A stretch of 64,000 bases of DNA from Arcanobacterium_A bovis (GCF_042655305.1 NZ_JBHSLR010000009.1); one strand, 5' to 3'. Numbered from the stretch's first letter, positions 1 to 8,564 are shown. Notes: generated from the sequence alone by a model not told the origin. Translations and numbers: made by a program.

Positions 1-618
1 ATACTAGTTGATGCCGCACAACAGGCAGGTTTTGGCTCGGCGCTTTGGCCTGCTCCCAGCATCGTTTATTCCCAAGAAGTCACGGGATTATTCGACCAAG
101 CAATTTCGCAACGCCAAAAAGTTTCGTTCCGCTATTGGAAAGCTAACCGAGGCATGAGAGCAGAGTCAGTTACGGTTTGCGGATTTCCAGTGGCAATCGA
201 TTCGGGTCACCATCCGCTTGTTGATGTATTTGATGATGAACATGCAGCGATTCACTCGTATCGTTTGGATCGCATTGCCGATGTCTCGATTTCAAACGAT
301 GTACTTCCTGCGAAGGCATTTCAGCATGCCCAACGAATGGCGAAGAACGAAACAATGGAATTTACCGGGCATGATGTGGTCATTCGGTGCGCACCTAGCG
401 CACGATGGCTTGCGGAATCAGTTCCCAATGTTCGCTCGGCTGCTGACGACGGCGAATTAGTAATTACGCTACCAATTGCGAATCGTGGGTGGTTACGATC
501 TGTGCTAGTGCAGCTTGGCAGCGCAGTGCACAGCCTCGAACCACGGTCGTTTTTCGCACAGGACTTCGCTCATATACGCGAGCTTCTTCAATATTATGAG
601 AACATGGAAGCACGATGA
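1..618 (+). CDS. pafC: WYL-domain transcriptional regulator, PafC-like (5' end cut by window)
   Basis: The frame is open from base 1 and stops at 616-618, so only the C-terminal ~205 residues are present. The visible part resembles a WYL domain: a strand around VSFRYWK, then a PLVDVF segment where family members usually carry the W-Y-L residues, then the conserved YRLDRI stretch, followed by a C-terminal extension of mixed helix and strand. In actinobacteria WYL proteins next to helY are PafB or PafC, which together form an activator of the LexA/RecA-independent DNA damage response in mycobacteria. Being the last gene before the membrane protein/helY block suggests PafC rather than PafB. The N-terminal helix-turn-helix would lie outside the window. 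The gene overlaps the next one by ATGA. The WYL signature is weak, so the PafC name rests mostly on position. Confidence 0.7.
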   Translation: MLVDAAQQAGFGSALWPAPSIVYSQEVTGLFDQAISQRQKVSFRYWKANRGMRAESVTVCGFPVAIDSGHHPLVDVFDDEHAAIHSYRLDRIADVSISNDVLPAKAFQHAQRMAKNETMEFTGHDVVIRCAPSARWLAESVPNVRSAADDGELVITLPIANRGWLRSVLVQLGSAVHSLEPRSFFAQDFAHIRELLQYYENMEAR

Positions 619-986
619 TTATATTTTGGATTTTGTTTATTGGGCTTGGTGCTCTGAGCACATATTTGATCATCTTGCTTATCGGATTGTGGACGTCGGT
701 GCGCGAGCTTTTTGCCGCGGGGAGCGGATTTGCAGCAGCATTTTCAACTCATGCGCTTCCGCATATCCGACACTACGTTCGCTCTCGCTCCGTTTTTGAA
801 TCACCAGATCGGCGTAGCCTTGCGGCAGTAAAACACAGAGAAGTCGTGGAAGAACGACGAGAGATTCGCGCGCACAAACTTGATCGCGCGGTGCGACGCT
901 GGGATCAACCCGAAGATTTTGAAACCAGATTCAGCGCGCAACGGCGCGAAGCAGCTAGGAAAATTCGGGAGGAAAACCGAAAGTGA
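615..986 (+). CDS. Unrecognised small membrane protein with charged tail
   Basis: A protein of 123 residues that I do not recognise. Residues 1-27 form one long hydrophobic membrane segment (rich in I, L, F, G), followed by a moderately hydrophobic stretch to about residue 50. The rest is strongly charged, alternating Arg/Glu/Lys and probably helical, ending KIREENRK. The start overlaps the stop of the PafC-like gene (ATGA), and its own stop overlaps the GTG start of the lipid kinase (GTGA), so it is translationally coupled in an operon. It occupies the place where mycobacteria carry tatA (pafC-tatA-tatC-helY) and is shaped like TatA in having one N-terminal membrane helix and a charged tail, but I see no Phe-Gly hinge. 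Its function is unknown. Confidence 0.8.
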   Translation: MIIFWILFIGLGALSTYLIILLIGLWTSVRELFAAGSGFAAAFSTHALPHIRHYVRSRSVFESPDRRSLAAVKHREVVEERREIRAHKLDRAVRRWDQPEDFETRFSAQRREAARKIREENRK

Positions 987-1894
987 TTATTGGAATTGCG
1001 CTAAATCCTGAATCAGGAGCAGGACGAGCGGAAAAATATCGCTCTCAGTTGCTTAAAGTGGTTGAAGAGTATCCGATCGACGTCGTTTGGCTGGCTGCTG
1101 AAAATGCTGAGGAAGCATTGACGAAAATGCGTTCCGCGGTGATGAGCGGCGAACTTGATGCGCTCGTCGTCGTTGGTGGCGATGGAATGATACACTTTGG
1201 CGTCGAGGCGGTTGGCGACTCAGGGATTCCGCTTGGAATCGTGGCGGCAGGATCTGGAAACGATATCGCGCGCGAGTTTAAGCTGCCAATTCATAATATG
1301 GAAGACTCGCTCCATCAGGTTATTACCTCGCTGTTTGCGCGCAGATATTATGAAGTCGATGCGCTTGAGATTGAGTCGGCAGAGGGCATTAAGCGTGCTA
1401 TGGCGATTGTGAGTCTTGGTCTCGATGCAGATGTTAATGAGCGCACGAACAGGATGAAATGGCCGCGCGGAAATCTGCGTTACGTACGAGCTATTGGTCA
1501 AAGCGTTCGAAACTATCAACCGTATGGCGTGAAAATTTCGGCTAATGGGCATACCGGCGTCGGTTCCATGACCCTTCTTTGCGTGGCGAATACGCGTTAT
1601 GCGGGCGGAGGTTTTGCACTTGCGCCAAGGGCTAAACCAAACGATGGACTTCTCGATGTGGTGATTGCGCGAGGCCTTACGCTAGCCGAATTTGGCTCGC
1701 TATTGCCAAAGCTTGCTGTGGCAAAGCACACGGCAGATGAACGTGTGCACTGTTTCCGAACTTCTGAAATTACGGTAGAAGCGGATACTTGTTATGGCGA
1801 GCATCCGCCTGCCGTGATGGCTGACGGCGAGTACATCTGCAAGCTTCCGGCCACGATTCGCGTTCGACCACGAGCGATCAAACTAGCATTGTAA
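983..1894 (+). CDS. Diacylglycerol kinase family lipid kinase
   Basis: A protein of 303 residues, the usual length for the DagK/YegS family of soluble lipid kinases, which phosphorylate diacylglycerol or related lipids at the membrane face. The nucleotide-binding GGDG motif is at residues 65-68 and the second glycine-rich motif GSGND at 90-94; the C-terminal half is the beta-sandwich domain, with a GGGFALAP segment near residue 209. The start is GTG, overlapping the upstream stop, and helY begins 7 bases after the stop, so it is in one operon with its neighbours. The substrate cannot be told from the sequence: it could be diacylglycerol, a sphingoid base or another lipid. The family assignment is secure. 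Confidence 0.9.
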   Translation: MIIGIALNPESGAGRAEKYRSQLLKVVEEYPIDVVWLAAENAEEALTKMRSAVMSGELDALVVVGGDGMIHFGVEAVGDSGIPLGIVAAGSGNDIAREFKLPIHNMEDSLHQVITSLFARRYYEVDALEIESAEGIKRAMAIVSLGLDADVNERTNRMKWPRGNLRYVRAIGQSVRNYQPYGVKISANGHTGVGSMTLLCVANTRYAGGGFALAPRAKPNDGLLDVVIARGLTLAEFGSLLPKLAVAKHTADERVHCFRTSEITVEADTCYGEHPPAVMADGEYICKLPATIRVRPRAIKLAL

Positions 1895-1901
1895 GGCAAT
1901 A

Positions 1902-4514
1902 ATGCGCGATTTCATTACTGAAAATTTCCTCGATAACTTTCGCAGTCGTGGCATTGAACTTGATGATTTTCAAAAAGAAGCAATGGCGGCGCTGGCTGGC
2001 GATTCGGATGTTCTCGTATGCGCCCCAACTGGTTCTGGCAAGACGGTTGTTGCGCAGTATGCCATTGAATTGGCCTTAGCGAAGGGCGTGCGCTGCATTT
2101 ATACCGCGCCGATTAAAGCGCTTTCGAATCAGAAGTACCGCGAATTTGCCCAGAGCTTAGGTGGCGATACCGTGGGCTTGCTTACCGGCGATACCACGAT
2201 CAACCGTGATGCGCAGGTGTTGGTTGTCACCACCGAAGTTTTACGCAATATGTTGTTTTTGCGTGACAACGGAATTGCCGATATCGGTTACGTGGTGCTT
2301 GACGAGGTACATTATCTCTCAGATAAAGTGCGTGGACCGGTGTGGGAAGAAATTATCCTCCAGTTGCCCAGCCATATTCGTCTCGTTTCACTTTCGGCTA
2401 CCATCGCCAACATCGAGGAATTCTCTCATTGGTTGCGTTCCGTGCGAGGTAGAACGACGACGGTTACCAGTTTTCACCGTCCTGTGCCTTTGGAGCAGGC
2501 TTTACTTCATAAATCGAAGGTCACCCCAATTTTGGATGCGCAGGGCGAGCTCACTGATCAAGCAGCAAAGCTGATCTCCCACCTCGACAGAGGCGCTGTA
2601 CGCAACGAGGGGCGACGTCGTGCGCGGAAGGTATCGATTGCGCAGCGCAAACGAGTCATCGCCACTCTCGATGAACATAAATATCTACCGGCTATCGAGT
2701 TTATCTTTTCTCGAAAAGGCTGTGACAACGCCGTAAAAGACTTACTGGATGCAGATATCGTTTTGACCGACGCACATCAGCAGAAAGCAATTCGTGCACA
2801 GGTCAAAGCCTTGCGCGAGACGCTATCTGATGACGACGCGCGGGCGGTTCGTTTTGGCCTCTGGTCTAAGGCATTAGTGCGGGGCTTTAGTGCACATCAT
2901 GCGGGAATGTTCCCAGCGATCAAGGAACTCACTGAGAGTTTGATGGTACAAGGTCTGTTGAAGATTGTGTACGCTACGGGCACATTGTCTCTCGGTATAG
3001 ACATGCCTGTGCGCGCCGTCGTCGTCGAAGACTTGCATAAATGGGACGGAACAGGCTTTTCGGATCTGACTGCAACTGAATACACGCAGCTTATCGGACG
3101 CGCTGGAAGGCGAGGTAAAGACGACAAAGGCTATGCGTTTGTGCTGGCATCTGCTGATATAGATCTCAATACCTTGGAACGACTTGCACAAGGCGCGATG
3201 GAGCCGCTTGAGTCGGCGTTTTTCCCTTCTTACAACACGGTTGTTAGCTTATTGGCAATTCACGGCCGTGAAGAAGCCCGTGCGATTATGGGAACTTCAT
3301 TTGCGCAGTTTCAAAAGAATGCCGATTTGGGCCAGATTCAAGGCAGGATTCAGCGTATCCAGCGCCGTATTCGCGAACTAGAAACTGAGTTAGCGGCAAA
3401 GTATCCTCATCTTGACGTGGTTGATTATGTGCAACTGCGCCAGCAGGCAGGTCGTGCTTCCAAGGCGCAGCGGCGGACGGCGAAAGAAGAGTATCGGCGT
3501 GTTGTTGAGCAAAGTTGGCGCGGAGCCAAAACTGGGCATTTGTATGCTTATGCCCGTGACGGCGAGCTCGAATACGGCGTAGCGCTGTCGGTTTCCAAAA
3601 CAAAGATTCGGTTAGTGAATGTTTTCGCTGAAATGGTATGGCTGAACTCTTATGAGTTATCATCTGAACTGCGCGATTTAGGCACGATTGAGATGCCTTT
3701 CGGAATTTCGCCCAAAGATCCAGCTGTGCGCGAAGACATCGCTCAGTCGATTCTGGATGCAGTAGACGAGCGGTCTGAATTAGGTACGGATCGAGATTTG
3801 GTTGATTCGTGGGATCGTTTTGCAGTGAGGGAAAATCCACAGCTCGTGGCGCACAGCGTGCACCAGCATAGCAAACGCAAAGAAATCCTTGCGGACGCCA
3901 CTGAGTATATGTCGCTGGAGAGCAGACTTTCTGAGCTCAATGTATTAGTTGAAAGTTTTGAAGATTCCGTGGCGAAAGAATTCGATGCCACAGCAGATAT
4001 TTTGAACTATCTGGGATACCTACAAGATTACTCGCTAGCTGGGGGAGCACATCTGCTGCGAGGAATCCATAACGAATCAGATTTGCTGATCTCGATGTGT
4101 TTGAACGAACCGAGTATCAAAGAATTAACGGCGAGTGAATTTGCCGGTATTTGTTCTGCATTTTTGGGTGACCGGAGGCTCGGAAAAGGTTTCCCACGAA
4201 AGGCAAAGTTACGCGCAGCCTGGGCGGCGGTTGAGCGGAATTTTGATTATATCAACGATGTTGAATCACGATTCGGAATTCAACGAACTCTCGAGCCAGA
4301 TCCAGGTGGGGTAGAGGCATTTGTCGATTGGGCAAATGGTGAAAAACTTGACGCCGTATTACTAAAGTCTCATATCGATGTGGGGGATTTTATTAGTGCT
4401 TCGCGTCGGTTGTTGGATCTATTAGGCCAGCTCAAAGTAGTTGGATCGGATTTTTGGTTGGGTGATCTCGCGGCAGAAGCTATCACAAAAATCCGGCGTT
4501 GGGAATGGCTCTAA
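1902..4514 (+). CDS. helY: Ski2-like DEAD/DEAH-box RNA helicase HelY
   Basis: A superfamily 2 helicase of 870 residues. The Walker A motif APTGSGKT is at 41-48, the DEVH box at 134-137, motif III SAT follows near 165, and motif VI QLIGRAGRRG is near 400. A GTLSLGIDMP segment sits between them. The C-terminal ~170 residues match the helical DSHCT-type domain of Ski2/Mtr4 helicases. Actinobacterial HelY is assumed to act in RNA processing or turnover, but its substrate is poorly known. In mycobacteria it lies directly downstream of pafABC-tatAC; here it keeps that link to the PafC-like gene. Start ATG 1902 lies 7 bases after the lipid kinase stop. Confidence 0.93.
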   Translation: MRDFITENFLDNFRSRGIELDDFQKEAMAALAGDSDVLVCAPTGSGKTVVAQYAIELALAKGVRCIYTAPIKALSNQKYREFAQSLGGDTVGLLTGDTTINRDAQVLVVTTEVLRNMLFLRDNGIADIGYVVLDEVHYLSDKVRGPVWEEIILQLPSHIRLVSLSATIANIEEFSHWLRSVRGRTTTVTSFHRPVPLEQALLHKSKVTPILDAQGELTDQAAKLISHLDRGAVRNEGRRRARKVSIAQRKRVIATLDEHKYLPAIEFIFSRKGCDNAVKDLLDADIVLTDAHQQKAIRAQVKALRETLSDDDARAVRFGLWSKALVRGFSAHHAGMFPAIKELTESLMVQGLLKIVYATGTLSLGIDMPVRAVVVEDLHKWDGTGFSDLTATEYTQLIGRAGRRGKDDKGYAFVLASADIDLNTLERLAQGAMEPLESAFFPSYNTVVSLLAIHGREEARAIMGTSFAQFQKNADLGQIQGRIQRIQRRIRELETELAAKYPHLDVVDYVQLRQQAGRASKAQRRTAKEEYRRVVEQSWRGAKTGHLYAYARDGELEYGVALSVSKTKIRLVNVFAEMVWLNSYELSSELRDLGTIEMPFGISPKDPAVREDIAQSILDAVDERSELGTDRDLVDSWDRFAVRENPQLVAHSVHQHSKRKEILADATEYMSLESRLSELNVLVESFEDSVAKEFDATADILNYLGYLQDYSLAGGAHLLRGIHNESDLLISMCLNEPSIKELTASEFAGICSAFLGDRRLGKGFPRKAKLRAAWAAVERNFDYINDVESRFGIQRTLEPDPGGVEAFVDWANGEKLDAVLLKSHIDVGDFISASRRLLDLLGQLKVVGSDFWLGDLAAEAITKIRRWEWL

Positions 4515-4558
4515 AAGCGGATCTGACTTGCATTGAGCCGGTGAGTTCTTTAGCGTAT

Positions 4559-4744
4559 ATGTCTAGACGCAGAAATGAAAAATGTGTTTGCAAGCTCCGA
4601 TGTATCCCGATAGAAAACGCTTATGCGGTCCGAGGGGATGCATGGGAGCTTGTGTCATTTCCTGGGCAACGACGGCGTAATCTCGCCACAGTTACGATAT
4701 CGGAAAGCGCTGTGATCGTTCGTATGGATGCCTTTTTGAATTAG
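4559..4744 (+). CDS. Possible small hypothetical protein between helY and lnt
   Basis: This is the only frame that is open across the 254 bases between helY and lnt. From ATG 4559 it encodes 61 residues; from ATG 4499 or 4505, inside the end of helY, it would be 81 or 79. The translation is basic at the start (SRRR) with three Cys, then beta-strand-like (ATVTISESAVIVRM). No start has a convincing ribosome binding site and I recognise no family. It may be a real small gene or non-coding spacer. Confidence 0.25.
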   Translation: MSRRRNEKCVCKLRCIPIENAYAVRGDAWELVSFPGQRRRNLATVTISESAVIVRMDAFLN

Positions 4745-4768
4745 CATGCTAAACGTTAGAATTTTGGA

Positions 4769-6355
4769 GTGAGCTTTCCGCGTGTATTGAACTGGATGCC
4801 AGCTACCTTGCTGAGTATCTGCGCAGGCGTGGCACTATATTGTGCCGCGCCACCGCTGAATTGGTGGCCGTTGGCATTTCTGGGAGTTGCGTGCCTGTGG
4901 TTAGTGAGCAGTGGCGGGCTATTTACGCGCTTTTGTTTGGGAACACTTGCCGGATTTGTTTATTTTTATTTACTGTGTGATTGGGCTGCTCTAGCTGCTC
5001 GTACTGAACTTGCACGCTTGGCACTGGCACTAAGTCAAGGTGTGTTTTTCGGCGTGCTCCTCATCGCTTGGACGTATTCGCATCGCGGGTACAAAGATTT
5101 CTTAGCGCGCAAACCCTTGGCAGGGATTTTCCTTGTTGCAACCACTGATTCAGTGTTATGGGTGCTGGTTGAGCAATGCCGCGGCATGGTCCCATTTGGA
5201 GGAATGCCATGGGGGAGTTTGGGATATTCTTTGGTTGACTCACCTCTGGTCAATCTCAGCCCATGGGGATCTATTCAACTTGTTGATTTTGTAGCTGTAT
5301 TTTGTGCCGTACTCGCTGCCAATGTTATCTGCGCCTTGCGTGCACGCGCCGTGTTCAGTGCGATTACAGCATTGACTGTACCGCTTGTTGTGCTGATTCT
5401 TCCAAGTTTTATCGGGAATGCCGTTCCTGGCTCTGCGAGTGTACGAATCGGCGTAGTACAAGGTAATGTGCCGGACGAATCTAAGCTGGGACCAGGAGAA
5501 TCTCGCGCACTTATTGTCACACAACATCATGCTCAAGCCACGCGAAAGATTCTTTCGCAGCGCCCGGATATAATTCTTTGGCCAGAGTCCGCTTCGGATC
5601 GAGATATTCGCCAAGATCCGGAGGCGAAAAATATTGTGGACACACTCATGAAGGACTCAGGGGGAGTGCCGATTATGCTTGGCACTCAAAAATACGTGGG
5701 AGACACGCGTACTAATGACTACGTAGCGATTAATGGCGACGGCGTCGTGGGAACCTATTCCAAACAGCATCCGGTACCTTTCGGCGAGTATCTGCCTTTT
5801 CGGACGACGATCGAACGCATAGTTCCCGAAGCGAAGAAGATTTCGGTTGATATGGTGCCTGGAAACAGTGCTGCTCAGCTGAAAGTAAGGGCAGGCAAAA
5901 CAGATATCGTTGCCGCCGTGCCGATTTGTTTCGAAGTTGCCTATTCGCGGATCGTTGCACAGGGGGCGTTGGGCGCTAATTTGCTGGTAGTACCAACAAA
6001 TAATGCCTCATTTGGCAGATCTGGCGAACCGTTGCAGCAACTCGCTATGACTCGCTTTCGGGCGATTGAACACGGTAAATCAGCTATTCAAGTGTCTACA
6101 TCCGGTACGTCGGCGGTTATCTCGGCAAGGGGAGTAGTGCGTTACCAGACGGATCTATTTGAGCAATCAGCCACGGTAATTGATGTTCCCTTGATTTCGA
6201 CACAAACGGTGGCCACTCGTACCGCTGAATTGCTCGAGTATTTGTGCTTCGCTCTGGGCGTTTTATGCCTTCTTATGCCGACTTATCTGCTTCTTCGGCA
6301 GGCGAAGCTTTCTCGTTCGACCCAGTCGCAACCTAAATCAAAACGCAAATCTTGA
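4769..6355 (+). CDS. lnt: Apolipoprotein N-acyltransferase
   Basis: Lnt adds the third acyl chain to the N-terminal cysteine of lipoproteins at the outer face of the membrane. At 528 residues it has the usual layout: about eight N-terminal membrane helices (to ~residue 220), a carbon-nitrogen hydrolase domain, and one C-terminal helix before a basic tail. The expected catalytic residues are visible: Glu in LWPESA, Lys in YSKQHPVPFGEYLP and Cys in PICFEV. Many mycobacterial-type Lnt proteins are fused or linked to a polyprenol-phosphate mannosyltransferase (Ppm1); none is present here. GTG 4769 has a purine run almost touching it, so ATG 4796 (residue 10) is an alternative start. lgt, the first enzyme of the same pathway, is at 49590-50471. 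Confidence 0.93.
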   Translation: MSFPRVLNWMPATLLSICAGVALYCAAPPLNWWPLAFLGVACLWLVSSGGLFTRFCLGTLAGFVYFYLLCDWAALAARTELARLALALSQGVFFGVLLIAWTYSHRGYKDFLARKPLAGIFLVATTDSVLWVLVEQCRGMVPFGGMPWGSLGYSLVDSPLVNLSPWGSIQLVDFVAVFCAVLAANVICALRARAVFSAITALTVPLVVLILPSFIGNAVPGSASVRIGVVQGNVPDESKLGPGESRALIVTQHHAQATRKILSQRPDIILWPESASDRDIRQDPEAKNIVDTLMKDSGGVPIMLGTQKYVGDTRTNDYVAINGDGVVGTYSKQHPVPFGEYLPFRTTIERIVPEAKKISVDMVPGNSAAQLKVRAGKTDIVAAVPICFEVAYSRIVAQGALGANLLVVPTNNASFGRSGEPLQQLAMTRFRAIEHGKSAIQVSTSGTSAVISARGVVRYQTDLFEQSATVIDVPLISTQTVATRTAELLEYLCFALGVLCLLMPTYLLLRQAKLSRSTQSQPKSKRKS

Positions 6356-6371
6356 TGGTGGCTGATATAGC

Positions 6372-6406
6372 TTTGGGTGTTGCCTTGCAAAAAGGCAACA
6401 CCCAAA
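6372..6406. terminator. Bidirectional terminator between lnt and rbpA
   Basis: A perfect 15-base-pair stem (6372-6386 with 6392-6406) around a 5-base loop, with flanking A and T runs on either side. It lies between two converging genes, so it probably stops transcription from both. Confidence 0.85.
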
Positions 6407-6445
6407 ATCAGGTTTAAAGGTTAATTACATACAGATAACTGAGTA

Positions 6446-6805
6446 TCATCGCATGCGCTTGTAGAGCTTTCCTTCGCGAAGCAGCGCCAAGCGCTCATCA
6501 AGAAGTTCTTGTAATTCTTCTTTCGAGCGCCGCTCGAGCAACATATCCCAGTGTGTACGAACAGGCTTCTGCGTCTTTTCTTCGTCGTCATCTTCTACCT
6601 GTGCGCCGATTAGTTTAGCTTCTGAACCACAGCGGCATTCCCATACAGCCGGTGCTTCTGCGTCTGCAGCGAGCGTCACAACAAAACGCTGCTGATTGTC
6701 TAGGCATTCGTATGTGACTTCACGACGGTCTACAAGTGCGACGCCGATATCCGACTCTAAAGAATTCGCACCAATTTTCATGCCGCGTAGTGAACGTTCC
6801 ACCAT
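6446..6805 (-). CDS. rbpA: RNA polymerase-binding protein RbpA
   Basis: RbpA is an actinobacterial general transcription factor. It binds the RNA polymerase core and the principal sigma factor, and stabilises the open complex. The protein is 119 residues, close to the usual 110-125. I chose ATG 6805 over an upstream start because RbpA proteins begin like this (M-x-x-R-x-LRG) and a purine-rich stretch precedes it. The central core domain has the zinc-type WECRCG segment and the C-terminal sigma-interaction region carries RTHWDMLLERRS, the family hallmark. It is convergent with lnt, echoing the lnt/ppm1-rbpA link in mycobacteria. A likely promoter lies about 140 bases upstream. Confidence 0.96.
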   Translation of the reverse strand: MVERSLRGMKIGANSLESDIGVALVDRREVTYECLDNQQRFVVTLAADAEAPAVWECRCGSEAKLIGAQVEDDDEEKTQKPVRTHWDMLLERRSKEELQELLDERLALLREGKLYKRMR

Positions 6806-6944
6806 AAGTCTATGTTTCTCTCTTTTACGAAATATTAGCTTTAACTGATCTAGAGCTAGTCTACCGTATTTCTGGGACGCTCGAAAACGTGCCAATATAC
6901 ACAAGTACGCGCGGACAACGACGATAGTGAAAAGCCGATAATAT

Positions 6945-6974
6945 ATATTATGTCAAATTTGCTGATTGGGACAA
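6945..6974 (-). promoter_or_regulatory. Predicted rbpA promoter
   Basis: Read on the minus strand, a -35 box TTGTCC (6974-6969) and a -10 box TAATAT (6950-6945) are 18 bases apart. The -10 sits inside a 14-base AT palindrome (6938-6951). It would give an untranslated leader of roughly 130 bases before the rbpA start. Predicted from pattern only. Confidence 0.45.
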
Positions 6975-6976
6975 AA

Positions 6977-6991
6977 ATTTACACTGTAAAT
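6977..6991. promoter_or_regulatory. Palindromic candidate operator upstream of rbpA promoter
   Basis: A perfect palindrome with 7-base arms around one central base (ATTTACA-C-TGTAAAT), located immediately upstream of the predicted rbpA -35 box. The position suits an activator or a repressor. It is also downstream of the MerR gene at 7055, which could be a coincidence or a feedback site. Confidence 0.35.
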
Positions 6992-7054
6992 GTATTGAAA
7001 GATGTCCTGCACTCCACTACTCCCAAGTTTCTGGGTGTGCGCAGAGAAAATATC

Positions 7055-7627
7055 TCACATTGCGTTGCGTGCGGCACGGCGAGCTGCAAGCTCGTCCACA
7101 ACTCCGGAATTGCCAGAACCGTCAAGTCGCTCTGTAGGTAGTTCAGACAATGATCCTTCAACTTCACGCCACACACGGCTCAATGCAATACCAAATACGC
7201 CTTGGCCAACATTGATGAGGTCAATTACCTCATCATTCGACGTGCACAAATATACTGACGCGCCGTCGGACATTAACGTGATTCCAGCGAGATCATCAAC
7301 TCCGTGGCTTGAAAGCTGTTCCACTGCGGTGCGGATTTGTTGTAGCGAAACGCCCGTATCGAGCAATCGTTTTACAACTTTAAGTACTAAAATATCGCGG
7401 AACGAATAGAGGCGCTGTGATCCTGAGCCCTGTGCTGAACGAATCGTTGGTTCTACAAGACCGGTACGATCCCAGTAATCGAGCTGGCGGTATGTAATAC
7501 CAACGGCGCGACAAACAGCCGGACCTCGATATCCTGTTTCCATATCAAGATCTGGCAAACCATCTCCGAACAACATTTGTTGTGCTCGCTGCGGATGGAC
7601 GCCATGCGCGGTTGCGTCACTATTCAC
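7055..7627 (-). CDS. MerR-family transcriptional regulator (Rv1830-like)
   Basis: A protein of 190 residues. The MerR-type winged helix covers about residues 30-105 (GPAVCRAVGITYRQLDYWDR, then the LVEPT wing and the FRDILVLKVVKRLL helix), followed by a C-terminal region containing VYLCTSNDEVIDLI and a charged tail. There are no clustered cysteines, so it is not a metal sensor of the classic type. The GTG start 7627 has an excellent ribosome binding site (GGAGG, 6 bases away). The garA-MerR-MerR order matches the mycobacterial Rv1827-Rv1828-Rv1830 region, except that the bifunctional nuclease gene usually found between the two MerR genes is missing here. The ligand is unknown. Confidence 0.9.
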   Translation of the reverse strand: MNSDATAHGVHPQRAQQMLFGDGLPDLDMETGYRGPAVCRAVGITYRQLDYWDRTGLVEPTIRSAQGSGSQRLYSFRDILVLKVVKRLLDTGVSLQQIRTAVEQLSSHGVDDLAGITLMSDGASVYLCTSNDEVIDLINVGQGVFGIALSRVWREVEGSLSELPTERLDGSGNSGVVDELAARRAARNAM

Positions 7628-7814
7628 GTCAGCCCTCCTTGTTTCCGTCTGACTTCAAGGTTAGACCGGAATTGTCTCGATTTCAACGCTGACACTCTAA
7701 GTAATGTTGGCGTGTCGCACCGGAATGTCTAAAGTCATACTTTAAGAAGTTGTTTTGGTGCGGTCGTGAAGAAAATCCAGCCGTAACTTGAATCCGCACT
7801 TAGTTTGCCGGAAA

Positions 7815-8564
7815 TTAACGAAGTTCGACGTCAATACTTTCAAGCAAAAGGGCACGGTAAAAGTTGGTGAGCATCGTGCTCAACTCCCCTGTTTCCATGA
7901 TTACGCGCTCTTTGGCGACGGCATTCTTCTTGGCGCGTTCATTGGCGAGGAGATTTACTAGATTTACGGCATGTGCGTGTGCAGAAGTGCGTACTGATCG
8001 CAGGCTTCGCATATCTACACCTACGTCTTTAAGCATTAGTGCATAGCGAACGATGTCAACAGCCTGAGCAGTGAGTCTCCCCCGCGAGTCTTGGGTAAGT
8101 AAGCCAGCTGCTACAAAACTTTCGATATCAGCAGTTGATGCACCGGTAAGAGCTGCTAGTTCATCTTTATGAAGGCGAGTTCCGGGACGCGGCGTATGTA
8201 TATCGTTATCGCGCACAATACGCATTTTGCTTGGATGCTCCGACTCAACTTCACCTGAATCGAGTTGCTTCAGCATCTCTTTAATCTGCGGAAGTGCCGT
8301 GTAGCGGTCACGTTGCTCCACCAGGATAAAACGTAGCCGCTCGATGTCCGCATGGGAAAACCTACGCTGATTCGAGTCAGTGCGATGAGGTTGGATTAGA
8401 TCAACCTGCTCAAAGTACCGAATCTTCGATGAGGCTAAAAAGGGAAACTCGCTGTTCAGAGCCGCAAGCACTTCCCCCATTTTCAACGTTGGTTCGTGCG
8501 AAACATCTTGTGGCCAAGTCAGCTTTTCCTCTTGATAAAGTTCTGCTTTGACTTCAGAACTCAT
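7815..8564 (-). CDS. ftsR: MerR-family regulator, FtsR/Rv1828-like
   Basis: A protein of 249 residues with a MerR-type DNA-binding domain at about 27-95 (MGEVLAALNSEFP, KIRYFEQVDLIQPHRT, then RFSHADIERLRFIL) and a second helical half that may hold a further winged-helix-like segment (DELAALTGASTADIESFVAA). It overlaps garA by ATGA, the arrangement seen for Rv1827-Rv1828 and for odhI-ftsR in Corynebacterium, where FtsR activates ftsZ. Orthology is inferred from sequence type and position; regulation of ftsZ here is not shown. The second MerR gene starts 187 bases downstream. Confidence 0.87.
   Translation of the reverse strand: MSSEVKAELYQEEKLTWPQDVSHEPTLKMGEVLAALNSEFPFLASSKIRYFEQVDLIQPHRTDSNQRRFSHADIERLRFILVEQRDRYTALPQIKEMLKQLDSGEVESEHPSKMRIVRDNDIHTPRPGTRLHKDELAALTGASTADIESFVAAGLLTQDSRGRLTAQAVDIVRYALMLKDVGVDMRSLRSVRTSAHAHAVNLVNLLANERAKKNAVAKERVIMETGELSTMLTNFYRALLLESIDVELR

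Noticed and set aside
3286..3840. Open frame of 184 codons opposite helY
   Set aside because: Antisense to conserved helicase sequence, with no ribosome binding site or recognisable family.
6951..6956. Perfect TTGACA on the minus strand upstream of rbpA
   Set aside because: No acceptable -10 box lies 16-19 bases downstream; the TTGTCC/TAATAT pair fits better.
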